Part shown: piece by piece, positions 1 to 6,120 of the stretch
How positions within the stretch are numbered: the first letter of the stretch is position 1
How the letters are laid out: the number at the start of each line of letters is the position of its first letter
Assembly: GCA_038231495.1 (NCBI GenBank)
Contig: JBBRLG010000240.1
Location: forward strand, 1 to 10,640
Length of the DNA: 10,640 bases
Direction: 5' to 3'
From: JBBRLG01 sp038231495
GTDB taxonomy: Bacteria; Planctomycetota; Planctomycetia; Gemmatales; Gemmataceae
Notes under the pieces: generated by a model
Seen by the model: the letters and a program-made list of their open reading frames with translations, nothing else
Told to the model about the DNA's origin: nothing
Databases searched by the model: none
Program-made: the position numbers and the translations under genes

Positions 1-78
1 GGGCCGAACCTCGCCGCCGCCCTGCGTCGGCTCAACCATTGCTTATCCCAAGCCCTCAGCCTTCTCGGCCTGCCTTAG
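1..78 (+). CDS. Possible 3' end of an unidentified gene
   Basis: Frame 1 is open from the window edge to a TAG at 76-78. It would give a 25-residue tail with an Ala/Leu-rich, helix-like composition (it ends in LSQALSLLGLP). The fragment is too short to identify, and frame 2 is also open for longer, so the choice of frame rests on the helical composition and the sensible distance to the tRNA promoter that follows. No homology can be claimed. It belongs to the chromosomal side of the attachment site, not to the integrated element. Confidence 0.3.
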   Translation, partial: GPNLAAALRRLNHCLSQALSLLGLP

Positions 79-129
79 ATTGAATAATCGAACGGCCCTG
101 CCCCACACACCCGATTGCGGCACCTCTTC

Positions 130-157
130 TTGACAGGGGCGGGCGGGCTGCTACTAT
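130..157 (+). promoter_or_regulatory. Sigma-70-type promoter of tRNA-Glu
   Basis: A perfect -35 box TTGACA lies at 130-135. A good -10 box TACTAT lies at 152-157, with a 16-bp spacer. The predicted transcription start is near 164, about ten bases before the mature 5' end of tRNA-Glu at 175. The spacer is G-rich, which fits a stable-RNA promoter with a GC-rich discriminator region. Confidence 0.7.
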
Positions 158-174
158 CAAGGGTTGAATGACAG

Positions 175-247
175 GCCCCCATCGTCTAGTGGCCTAGGAC
201 ATAGCCCTCTCACGGCTAAGACAGGGGTTCGAGTCCCCTTGGGGGTA
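175..247 (+). tRNA. tRNA-Glu (anticodon CTC)
   Basis: The sequence folds into a full 73-nt cloverleaf. The acceptor stem pairs 175-181 with 240-246, including a G-U first pair. The D-arm spans 184-200 with GTC pairing GAC. The anticodon stem TAGCC/GGCTA is perfect, with loop 207-213 giving anticodon CTC at 209-211. The T-arm is AGGGG-TTCGAGT-CCCCT at 223-239, and the discriminator is A247. No CCA is encoded. The gene decodes GAG. Its 3' third is the attachment site of the integrated element. The 27 bases from 223 to 249 recur at 8323-8349, so the element restored a complete tRNA when it integrated. Confidence 0.95.
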
Positions 248-1708
248 TTCAGAGTAGCTTTCTCCTTTTTCCCCGGAAACAGCCAATATAGGCTTGTTTT
301 CCGGGGTTTTTCGTTCTTGTCGCCTTCCCCGTTCCGTCTCAGGAAATCTCAGGAAATCGCCCGAATTGGCCCCTGACGGAGCAAGGTTTGGGCCAAGGTT
401 TTTTGGGCCGTTTTCGTCGCAAGGCAGCGAACCACGGCCGGCCGCGCCGTCGGTTCCCGTGGCGGCCAGCGTTTGCGCTTCCCGGCCGGTCGTGGGGATC
501 GGCAACGATTGCACGGCCGCGGCCAGGTCGTAGAACCGGGAATGCGAGTAGCGGGAAGTCAGGGCATACGTCGAGTGCCGGGCCAGGTCTTGGTGCTCGC
601 GCGGAGAAACGCCGGCCTTGCCTACCATCGTGATGAAGGAATGCCGCAAGGCATGGAAGTCGGCGTACCGGCCTTCCGCGTCGCGGTAGGCCAGGAAATC
701 GCCTTGCTCGCCTTGTGCCCGTTGGCGGGCATCCTGGAAGCCGGAAAGCCACTGCGCGCGGGCTTCCGCCAAGTCCGCCCGGATCATCTCCGCGCCGTGC
801 AGTCGCCAGCTTTCCGCCGGTGCCTTCGGGTTGTCCGGCCAGAGCGGAACGCCAAAGGGCTTACTCGCCAAGTAGTCGCGCAGGGCCTCGGCCACGTCCA
901 ACAGCAACGGTTGCACGGCGGCCTTGCGGTTCTTGGTGCAGGCCGCTTGCACGGTTGCCGTCGGCGTGTCGCCGTCGAGGTTGAAACCTTCCGGCGTCAT
1001 GCTTTGCAGCTCGGAAACGCGAAAGCCCGTAGCACAAGCGGCCAGGTAGAGGAAGTGCCGGTCGATGCCGGGCAGACAGCGGATCGTCCGGGGACTGTGC
1101 CGGGCGGCATCAAAGAGGCGGCCGAGTTCATCGGGGGAGAAGTCCCGACGGGCGTGGCGAACGTCGGCTTCCCCGTTCGCCAGCTTCGATAGGCCGGCCA
1201 GGGCGTCGAGAACGGCGCGCTTGTCCCGCCACAACCAGCGCGTGAAGCCTTTGGCCGCGGCAAGGTAATCGTTCGCGGTCTTGACGCTCTTGCCTTCGTT
1301 GCGGAGCGTGCCGAGAAACTCGACAACCGTCGAGACTTGCACGTCGGCGATCTTGACGAAGCGGCAACCGTCGAGAACGGCAGTCAGTCGGAAGAGCATC
1401 TTGGCGACGTACTCTTCCGTGTTCCCCTTGGCCGCAAGTCCACGGCGGAAGTCCTGGGCGTGTTCGGCTAGCGGCGTCTTGGCGTGAACGTCGGCGGGAT
1501 CGACAAGGCCGGCGTCCACGCGAATGCCGCGGCGCTCCAACTCGGCGGCCTTGTTCTCCGTCGCCTTCTTGTCGCGGTAGCCCTTGACGCGGTGCCGTTC
1601 GCCATCGGGAGTGTAATAACGGATATGCCAGGTGCGCGATTTCTTTTTGGTTCGCTTCCCGGTTTTGGGGTCGGTGACGGTGTAGGTCGGTCGGAAGATT
1701 TCCGCCAT
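194..1708 (-). CDS. Tyrosine recombinase/integrase (integrated form, 504 aa)
   Basis: This enzyme catalyses site-specific integration and excision of the element at tRNA-Glu. I chose the ATG at 1708 (MAEIFRPTY) because AGGGA lies about ten bases upstream; the frame extends to 1825, but the extra 39 residues look like leader sequence. In the 504-aa numbering the N-terminal part is basic, a SAM-like core-binding domain covers about 75-190, and the catalytic domain covers about 190-400. All catalytic residues are visible: R230 (GFRVSEL), K259, H352 and R355 (HALRH), H378 (LARHS) and nucleophile Y387 (SRYSH). The tail past about 400 is long and low-complexity. The last 17 residues are coded by the attL core and antisense tRNA-Glu (YPQGDSNP, then nine tRNA-only residues), so this C-terminus is created by integration. 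The circular form should carry a different tail encoded at 8135-8347. Confidence 0.93.
   Translation of the reverse strand: MAEIFRPTYTVTDPKTGKRTKKKSRTWHIRYYTPDGERHRVKGYRDKKATENKAAELERRGIRVDAGLVDPADVHAKTPLAEHAQDFRRGLAAKGNTEEYVAKMLFRLTAVLDGCRFVKIADVQVSTVVEFLGTLRNEGKSVKTANDYLAAAKGFTRWLWRDKRAVLDALAGLSKLANGEADVRHARRDFSPDELGRLFDAARHSPRTIRCLPGIDRHFLYLAACATGFRVSELQSMTPEGFNLDGDTPTATVQAACTKNRKAAVQPLLLDVAEALRDYLASKPFGVPLWPDNPKAPAESWRLHGAEMIRADLAEARAQWLSGFQDARQRAQGEQGDFLAYRDAEGRYADFHALRHSFITMVGKAGVSPREHQDLARHSTYALTSRYSHSRFYDLAAAVQSLPIPTTGREAQTLAATGTDGAAGRGSLPCDENGPKNLGPNLAPSGANSGDFLRFPETERGRRQERKTPENKPILAVSGEKGESYSEYPQGDSNPCLSRERAMS
223..249 (+). repeat. attL core repeat (inside tRNA-Glu)
   Basis: This is the left copy of the 27-bp core. 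It starts at the first base of the T-stem and ends two bases past the discriminator. It is identical to 8323-8349. Flanking bases differ on both sides (ACA against CAA on the left end, C against A after it), which fixes the repeat limits. Strand exchange must occur somewhere inside it. Confidence 0.9.
271..311 (+). terminator. Rho-independent terminator behind tRNA-Glu, antisense within integrase
   Basis: The stem runs from CCCCGGAAA at 271 to TTTTCCGGGG ending at 306, with two small bulges and a loop near 285-290. Five T residues follow at 307-311. It would end the tRNA-Glu transcript about 25 nt past the gene. The hairpin is carried by the element, not by the chromosome, and it lies inside the coding region for the integrase tail, read on the other strand. 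Confidence 0.7.
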
Positions 1709-1844
1709 GATCGGGTTCCCTTTCTTGAAGGCGGCCGGCCAGCGTCGGGGGGCCTTCAAGTTCCCCACCGACGCGGCACGGCCAAAGGACGACGGAATAG
1801 TAACCCAGCGGGGGGCGAAATTCAAGGTCAGCTGTTCGCGGCGA

Positions 1845-1892
1845 CACCATGATCGTCGGCACCATGATCGTCGTCGGCACCATGATCGTCGG
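1845..1892. repeat. Short tandem repeat (15/18/15 bp)
   Basis: Three head-to-tail copies of CACCATGATCGTCGG lie at 1845-1859, 1860-1877 and 1878-1892. The middle copy has one extra GTC triplet. They fill part of the 186-bp gap between the 126-aa gene and the integrase start. Repeat lengths divisible by three suggest a formerly coding stretch (Asp/His/Gly-type repeats in one minus frame), but no gene is supported there now. Confidence 0.75.
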
Positions 1893-1894
1893 CG

Positions 1895-2275
1895 TCATCG
1901 GTACGGGCCTCGGTCCTCGGCGAACCAACGCGCTTGCATCGTCGCGGCCCCTTCCTTGGCCGTGGCGGTTTCCAGCGCCGACCTGGTGTTGCCCTCGGCG
2001 TCGTCGGCGGGCGGATCGGACAGGCCGAGAACGTCCGCCAGGGCCAGCGCCTCGGCCTTCCACCGGGGGAATCCGCCGTCAAACTGCCGGATTGCCGCTC
2101 TCTCTTCCCAAAATTCGTACAGGTCCGGCGGCAGGTCCGACGGTGAAACAACGGCCAAAGGTTCGGCCAGCGTCGGCGCGGTGGCAACTCGCGGCGGCGA
2201 GGGAGCCAACCACGGCGGCGGCCAGGTGGAACAGGTTGGAACATGTTCCAACCCATTGTACCTCTTGCTTATCAT
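1895..2275 (-). CDS. Hypothetical protein, 126 aa
   Basis: I do not recognise a named family. The ATG at 2275 is chosen because a strong purine-rich ribosome-binding site (GAGAGGAAGGGA) directly precedes it; the frame is open back to a TTG at 2341, but that start would lie within an inverted-repeat arm. The first 30 residues are Pro/Trp-rich. The middle (about 46-82) is the most protein-like part: PSDLPPDLYEFWEERAAIRQ, followed by a predicted helix ending in ALALADVLGL, a pattern I associate with small proteins beside planctomycete primase genes. The tail is Ala/Glu-rich. It lies 70 bp after the primase stop, on the same strand. Its first 14 or so codons run through the left arm of the 35-bp inverted repeat. 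Confidence 0.6.
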   Translation of the reverse strand: MISKRYNGLEHVPTCSTWPPPWLAPSPPRVATAPTLAEPLAVVSPSDLPPDLYEFWEERAAIRQFDGGFPRWKAEALALADVLGLSDPPADDAEGNTRSALETATAKEGAATMQARWFAEDRGPYR

Positions 2276-2340
2276 TCCCTTCCTCTCCCCTTGCCTGCGC
2301 GATAAGTACAATGGGTTGGAACATGTTCCAACCTGTTCCA
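2227..2340. repeat. 35-bp perfect inverted repeat with nested 20-bp palindromes
   Basis: The arms at 2227-2261 and 2306-2340 are perfect reverse complements over 35 bp, separated by 44 bp. Each arm also contains the self-complementary sequence GGTTGGAACATGTTCCAACC (2234-2253 and 2314-2333), plus an outer half-site GGAACAGG/CCTGTTCC. The structure begins five bases past the primase-helicase stop codon, and the loop holds the ribosome-binding site and ATG of the 126-aa gene. It could be an origin bound by the primase-helicase (phage P4 alpha protein binds iterons at its ori and crr), an operator, a terminator-like hairpin or an RNA switch. The symmetry is certain; the role is inferred. Confidence 0.9.
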
Positions 2341-2345
2341 AACCC

Positions 2346-4568
2346 TCATTTCAGGCAAACCCCTTCATAAACGCGGACGCGCTCGCCGGTGTCCGTGCGC
2401 GGTTGGGCATCGCCAAGCGCGGGAACCACGGCCCGGAGATTCCGGCCGAACGTTGCGGAGTCGCCCGGATGTTCTCGGCCTTGCATTTCGCACCAACGTT
2501 TCCAGGCGTCGAAAAGGGCGGATCGTTCGATTTGAAAGCCAGGTCCTACTTGGCAGCGATCGCGGACGAAAGCGCCGACGGGGCTTGCCAGGTCCGCCAA
2601 CTCGCCGATCATTCCTTTGCCGCAATCCGGTTGAACGAAGTTTCCGCGATCGCGCAGGCTTTGCCAGCCGGCGATTGCCCACAAGAGGATTGCAGGCAAC
2701 TCGGCCAACAGCCGATTCGTCAACTTGGTGTCCTCTTTGCCGTACCAGCTTTGCGTCAGTCGCAAGAGGATCATCCGGCCCGGCAACGCGCCGCTCGAAT
2801 CGGTAAGCTTCGGCAACTCGTTCGTCATCACCATGAACCGGGAAAACAACTTGGCGGTTACAGGCAACAAAAACTTGCGGTCGATGGTCTGCGCGTCCTC
2901 TCCCGAAATCGACAACAGCCGCTCGGCCACGGCATCGGCATCGGCGGGCCGGCCGCTCAGCCGGGCATCCTGGATCATTGCCACGGTTTTGCCCAACAAT
3001 GGCCAAAGCCCGAAATTGGTAGCAAGGCTTGAAAGGGTAGGACAGGCCACGTTCTCGGCACCCACAAGGCCACGGACGACGCGGGCAATTGTTCCCTTGC
3101 CGCTTCGCTTGGGGCCGACAAGCAAGAGGATTTTCTGTTGGCTGGTGTCGGTGGTGAGAAGGTATCCCATCCACTCTTGCAACGTGCCGATGCTTTGCGG
3201 ATCGTCGGGCCAAAGATCGGCCAGGAAATCAAGCCAGGCGTCCGGCTTTGGGGCGTCGATGTTGAAATCGAAGTCCAGGCAGTTCGGCGAGAAAAACCGC
3301 GGCGTCGGTGGTGTGAAGTGTTCCTTGCCGGCCACAAGGGACGGCAGGTGAATCAGCCCGTTGCGACAGGCCAAGAATTCCGACGCGGGGAAAGGGCCGT
3401 CCGTGCCGATCCACGTCGGGGCCTCCGTCCGCGACGGCAACACGGTCAGGCTTTGCAAGGCGTGGGCAACGTCGGCAACCAGCTTGCCCGTGACCTTGCG
3501 CACGACGGGGGGCGGCTTGTCCTTCTCCGCCAGCTTTTGGGCAATCAAGTTGAGCCGATCCATTTCCGCCTTGACGACCTGCGTCAACTCGGCCCGCAAC
3601 TCTTTTTCCGGGAGAATGCGATAGGCCGATCCGTCCCAAAGGTTCCATTCCTCGCGCCAAAACCGCAAGGTCAACCCCTCGGCGTGTTGACAACGCTCGC
3701 CGATGTACAGGCGGGCCAGGCGGTGCGGATCGTCGGCGGCTTCGTTTGGCGTCAGCCCTTTTTCCGGCGGCGTCGGTTCGGCCGCGGCGGCCAGCAATTC
3801 GCGGAAGGCGTCCGGCCCGTGGGCAACAAGGAAATCGTCCAAACCCACCTTGGCCGGCGTGCCGTCCGCGCCGGGTTCGCCTTGCGGAAGGCGAACTACC
3901 TTGACGGTCGCACCGTGGCGGGCCAGGGTCTCGGCCAAGTGCAACTCGGCCTTACGGACGTTCGGATTTGTCGCGGCGTCGGAATCGAAACACAGAAAGA
4001 CCGTCCGGCCTTGCCAAGCAATCGGCGCAAGGCCGTCGATTAGCTCCCGCTCGCCTTGCGGCTTACCGACATTATCCTTGACCTGCTTTTTCTGCCACCC
4101 GTAGACGCCGACAAGCCCGATGCAAGGGAACCCCTCTTGATCCGCCTTGGCCGCTTTCTTCTCCCCCTCGGTTATCATCAACGGGGCTGACGAGTCTTTG
4201 AGGGCGGTCAAGGTTCCCGGCGGGAAGTAGGCGCGATTGCTCGCGCCCTTGGGGCTTTCGTATTTGATCGGCTTGCCATCTTCCTTGGCCTTGCGCGGGT
4301 TGTCCGGCTTCAAGCGGACATACTCAACGGCCTTGCCCTCGGCATCCCGAAACGGAATGGCCAGGCAGCTCCCCAACTCGCAGCTGTACCGTTTCCAGTG
4401 CAGTGCCTTTTGCACCGATGCCGGGGCGAACAACGAATGGAATCCGCACGCGGCAATTTGTTGGTCGGAAAGCCCGCTCTTGCGAAGATCGGCCAGGTGC
4501 CGCGGCGTCAACCGGGCCAAGGCGTCAGCGGTGCCGTTCACTTCTGGCGGCGCAGAGGATAGAATCAT
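2346..4568 (-). CDS. Primase-helicase: Toprim-like (DUF3854) domain plus P4/D5-type SF3 helicase, 740 aa
   Basis: This is the replication protein of the element, comparable in layout to phage P4 alpha-type proteins: primer synthesis in the N-terminal half and ATP-driven unwinding in the C-terminal half. The N-terminal domain (about 1-260) has the Toprim signatures ITEGEKKA (E134, E136) and CFDSD (D195, D197), with GLDDFLV at 242-248. A D5_N-like linker covers about 390-475. The SF3 helicase follows, with Walker A GPKRSGKGT (485-493), Walker B-like AMIQDAR (530-536, D534), sensor MVMTNELP (N583) and PGRMILLRL (R598). A C-terminal wing-like region ends at 740. The ATG at 4568 has no clear Shine-Dalgarno sequence; the 17-mer shared with the upstream tRNA-like sequence ends three bases before it. 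The gene is long and intact, which argues the element replicated recently. Confidence 0.9.
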   Translation of the reverse strand: MILSSAPPEVNGTADALARLTPRHLADLRKSGLSDQQIAACGFHSLFAPASVQKALHWKRYSCELGSCLAIPFRDAEGKAVEYVRLKPDNPRKAKEDGKPIKYESPKGASNRAYFPPGTLTALKDSSAPLMITEGEKKAAKADQEGFPCIGLVGVYGWQKKQVKDNVGKPQGERELIDGLAPIAWQGRTVFLCFDSDAATNPNVRKAELHLAETLARHGATVKVVRLPQGEPGADGTPAKVGLDDFLVAHGPDAFRELLAAAAEPTPPEKGLTPNEAADDPHRLARLYIGERCQHAEGLTLRFWREEWNLWDGSAYRILPEKELRAELTQVVKAEMDRLNLIAQKLAEKDKPPPVVRKVTGKLVADVAHALQSLTVLPSRTEAPTWIGTDGPFPASEFLACRNGLIHLPSLVAGKEHFTPPTPRFFSPNCLDFDFNIDAPKPDAWLDFLADLWPDDPQSIGTLQEWMGYLLTTDTSQQKILLLVGPKRSGKGTIARVVRGLVGAENVACPTLSSLATNFGLWPLLGKTVAMIQDARLSGRPADADAVAERLLSISGEDAQTIDRKFLLPVTAKLFSRFMVMTNELPKLTDSSGALPGRMILLRLTQSWYGKEDTKLTNRLLAELPAILLWAIAGWQSLRDRGNFVQPDCGKGMIGELADLASPVGAFVRDRCQVGPGFQIERSALFDAWKRWCEMQGREHPGDSATFGRNLRAVVPALGDAQPRTDTGERVRVYEGVCLK

Positions 4569-4571
4569 GGT

Positions 4572-4680
4572 TGTAGGAATCCAGCTCGCTGAACGTGCCC
4601 GGCGGAAGATCGTCGGGCATGTTCGTTAATGGAGCTGCCGGGAGTTGAACCCGGAAAGCGTGGTGTAGGAATCCAGCTCG
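4572..4680 (-). repeat. 17-bp direct repeat before the primase gene
   Basis: TGTAGGAATCCAGCTCG (plus-strand reading) is present at 4572-4588 and again at 4664-4680, 92 bp apart and in the same orientation. Similarity continues more weakly beyond both copies (a G-C-A-C/A-C-G-T-G-C-C stretch). On the minus strand the 4664 copy is the anticodon arm region of the tRNA-like sequence. The 4572 copy stands immediately before the primase ATG, where a ribosome-binding site would be expected. Confidence 0.85.
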
Positions 4681-4698
4681 GCACCGTGCCACAGCCCC
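4630..4698 (-). tRNA. Degenerate tRNA-Arg(CCU)-like sequence (probable tRNA relic or mimic)
   Basis: Read on the minus strand, a seven-pair acceptor stem (4692-4698 with 4631-4637, one G-U) and a perfect five-pair T-stem CCGGG/CCCGG with canonical loop TTCAACT are present. T8, a GG pair in the D-loop and discriminator A are also present. The anticodon loop reads TTCCTAC, giving CCT (Arg, AGG), and is flanked by CTGGA as in real tRNA-Arg(CCU). The anticodon stem has only three of five pairs (C-C and A-A mismatches), the D-arm is short and imperfect, and the total is 69 nt. It lies six bases after the stop of the second HTH gene and 61 bases before the primase ATG, so it would be inside a polycistronic transcript. 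It may be a decayed tRNA gene, an old attachment site or a regulatory mimic. Confidence is high for a tRNA-like fold at the 3' half and low for a working tRNA. Confidence 0.45.
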
Positions 4699-4704
4699 AA
4701 AAAA

Positions 4705-4947
4705 TCAGCCGACAACGCGGGCAGTTCGCCGGCCCGTGGCGGCTTGCATCGCGGACCATGTTCGCAGGTCAGGACAGCGGGCATTTTTCCAGGCGATCAG
4801 TTCTTCGCGGTCAAACAACACTTTTCGCCCAAGGCGGATCGACAATATGAATTTGCCGGCCGCGCGCAGGCGGTGCAAGTGCGCTCGGGAGATGCCGAGA
4901 AGCGCCGCGGCTTCACGGTCGCTTATCAGCAACGGCTCGTCATTCAT
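4705..4947 (-). CDS. Excisionase/MerR-type helix-turn-helix protein, 80 aa
   Basis: This is a small DNA-binding protein of the helix-turn-helix 17/excisionase class. The pattern is textbook: LLISDREAAALLGISRAHLHRL (about residues 6-27) forms the HTH, and KFILSIRLGRKVLFDREELIAW (about 33-54) forms the wing and closing helix. The ATG at 4947 follows GGAGGGA at a usable distance. It overlaps the end of the upstream HTH gene by eight bases, so the two are likely translationally coupled. Such proteins act as recombination directionality factors or small repressors. With the integrase in the same element, excisionase is a natural role for one of the pair, but which one cannot be decided here. Confidence 0.85.
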   Translation of the reverse strand: MNDEPLLISDREAAALLGISRAHLHRLRAAGKFILSIRLGRKVLFDREELIAWKNARCPDLRTWSAMQAATGRRTARVVG

Positions 4948-5143
4948 GGCTGGAATCCCTCCGTTCGCGCAGGGTTTCCACCCAGGCGGCCAGTTCTTCG
5001 CGGTCAAATAGGATTTCCCCACCGGGCAACTTGAGGCTTGGCAGCAAGCCGCGGCGGGCCAGGCGAACAACGCGCTCCGTGGGCAAGGTGAGCCACAAGG
5101 CCACGTCTTGAGGGGTTAACAGTCTCGGTAAAGTCGTCTCCAT
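4940..5143 (-). CDS. Excisionase/MerR-type helix-turn-helix protein, 67 aa
   Basis: This is a second small HTH protein just upstream of the first. LLTPQDVALWLTLPTERVVR (residues 8-27) is the HTH, and the closing GEILFDREELAAWVETL is nearly the same as in its neighbour (VLFDREELIAW), so the two are paralogues or share a domain. The ATG at 5143 has only a weak ribosome-binding site. The upstream 83 bp carry phased GTGAGAAC repeats and presumably the promoter. Its stop at 4940-4942 overlaps the start of the next gene at 4947. Possible roles are excisionase, regulator of the operon, or partner of the neighbouring protein. Confidence 0.82.
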   Translation of the reverse strand: METTLPRLLTPQDVALWLTLPTERVVRLARRGLLPSLKLPGGEILFDREELAAWVETLRERRDSSHE

Positions 5144-5195
5144 GCAGGAGAAGACGCTACGGATTGGCCGTTAATTGCCGGGTTTATGCGGTATT

Positions 5196-5223
5196 GTGAG
5201 AACTGGTGAGAACGTGATAGAAC
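5196..5223. promoter_or_regulatory. Phased GTGAGAAC repeats before the HTH genes (candidate operator)
   Basis: GTGAGAAC occurs at 5196-5203 and 5206-5213, followed by a looser copy GTGATAGAAC at 5214-5223. Start-to-start distances of 10 and 8-11 bp place the copies on nearly the same DNA face. They lie about 55-80 bp upstream of the ATG at 5143. The same GTGAGAA word returns as an inverted pair before the 224-aa gene (5916-5949). Confidence 0.45.
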
Positions 5224-5226
5224 TGG

Positions 5227-5901
5227 TCACTTGGCGGCGCGGAATTTGTCGCGGTGCATTGCCGGTAGGTCGTCAATCGCCACTTGGTAGGATTTTGAGG
5301 AAAGCTTCTTGTGCCGGATTTTCCCCTCTCCACACCTTTTTTTGAACGTCGCGGAACTAACAGCGAACAGCTTAGCCCATTGCATAGGGCCATCAGCAGG
5401 GGTCCATGCAAGAACAGCTGGAGCCGCTCCGGTTTGCGTTCCTTCGGCCGTTTGATCCGCGGGCATCGCCGCTCCGCCGTTGCCGTTTGCCGGACCAACG
5501 GCGGCTTGAACCGCGGGTGCCGCCGCTCCGCCGTTGCCGTCAGGGCCCGGCGAAATCCACGAAGGGCTGCCACCTTTGGGTTTTGGGTCGGCCTCGGGAC
5601 CGAACAGCTGCTCAAGGCGGAGTTGTAATGCGTCGAGGGCGCGGTGTGACTGCTCAACAGCGCGCTCGCCATCGTCGTGGATGGAGCAAATAAAAGGTTC
5701 CGGCGGCGGCGCGTAGTGAGGCAACGTCGCTCGCCAGGTGTCCCAGAGGTTTAGGACATCTGCCCCGTGATCCCGAAAGTAGATGTATTGCCTTGTATCA
5801 CGGTCGAGGTATCCCGGATGAAATAGGTCGGTACGCTTGGCCAATATCATTTCGCGAAAAGCCTGGACAGCGGAACGAACGGCCGAGGGTATTTCTGACA
5901 T
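5227..5901 (-). CDS. Hypothetical protein with C-terminal DNA-binding-like domain, 224 aa
   Basis: The ATG at 5901 (MSEIPSAVRSAVQAF) is preferred over the longer frame from 6015 because AAGAGGG lies about nine bases before it. Residues 1-100 are mostly helical and charged (AFREMILAKRTDLFHPGYLD, then a Trp-rich segment and a helix near 82-100). Residues 105-170 form a Gly/Pro/Ala-rich linker with an internal repeat (GNGGAA twice). Residues about 172-215 read as a helix-turn-helix-like module (MQWAKLFAVSSATFKKR, then KLSSKSYQVAIDDLP), a form I associate with planctomycete mobile-element proteins. It is the first gene of the leftward operon and is preceded by an inverted GTGAGAAG pair, so a regulatory or replication-initiation role is plausible. 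No family is named with confidence. Confidence 0.75.
   Translation of the reverse strand: MSEIPSAVRSAVQAFREMILAKRTDLFHPGYLDRDTRQYIYFRDHGADVLNLWDTWRATLPHYAPPPEPFICSIHDDGERAVEQSHRALDALQLRLEQLFGPEADPKPKGGSPSWISPGPDGNGGAAAPAVQAAVGPANGNGGAAMPADQTAEGTQTGAAPAVLAWTPADGPMQWAKLFAVSSATFKKRCGEGKIRHKKLSSKSYQVAIDDLPAMHRDKFRAAK
5467..5540. repeat. 20-bp direct repeat coding the linker of the 224-aa protein
   Basis: CGCCGCTCCGCCGTTGCCGT lies at 5467-5486 and again at 5521-5540, 54 bp apart. The spacing is a multiple of three, so both copies code the same GNGGAA-type peptide. This is a short in-frame duplication in a low-complexity linker. Confidence 0.85.
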
Positions 5902-5915
5902 GGTGCGCCCTCTTG

Positions 5916-5949
5916 GTGAGAAGGCCGAGCCACCGTCCGCGCTTCTCAC
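5916..5949. promoter_or_regulatory. Inverted GTGAGAAG/CTTCTCAC pair upstream of the 224-aa gene
   Basis: GTGAGAAG at 5916-5923 and its exact complement CTTCTCAC at 5942-5949 flank an 18-bp centre, 14-48 bp upstream of the ATG at 5901. Together with the GTGAGAAC repeats at 5196-5213 this suggests one protein regulates both places. No convincing -10/-35 pair was found. Confidence 0.4.
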
Positions 5950-6120
5950 GACGCGGACGGCAGCCTCGGCCAAGATGGACGCCTTAATTATTCGCAACCC
6001 GACAGTCGAGGGCAAGGTCCGCCTGTCACTGGCACCGCCAGGGGCTTGCTTTTTCCCTCCGATGGGGCAAAATGTTCGTTACCCCTAATCGCACCGTTTA
6101 TCCCTTGCGGAGTCGGCCCG

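Noticed and set aside
473..1192. Long plus-strand frame opposite the integrase (239 aa)
   Set aside because: It is the GC-rich antisense shadow of the integrase, whose catalytic residues are all intact on the other strand.
1707..3032. 441-aa plus-strand frame across the inverted repeat and primase 3' half
   Set aside because: It has no domain-like sequence and runs antisense to the primase and the 126-aa gene; open only because of high GC.
2365..3213. Long minus-strand frame inside the primase gene (282 aa)
   Set aside because: It is a shadow of the 740-aa primase-helicase in another frame: Arg/Pro-rich with no domain pattern.
4565..4759. 64-aa minus-strand frame over the tRNA-like sequence
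   Set aside because: Its GSTPGSS-type peptide comes from reading a T-arm sequence; no ribosome-binding site and no domain.
6046..6073. Promoter TTGCTT...CAAAAT (16-bp spacer) for the zinc-ribbon/GYF gene
   Set aside because: Both boxes are poor matches and could occur by chance, so it is not listed as a feature.
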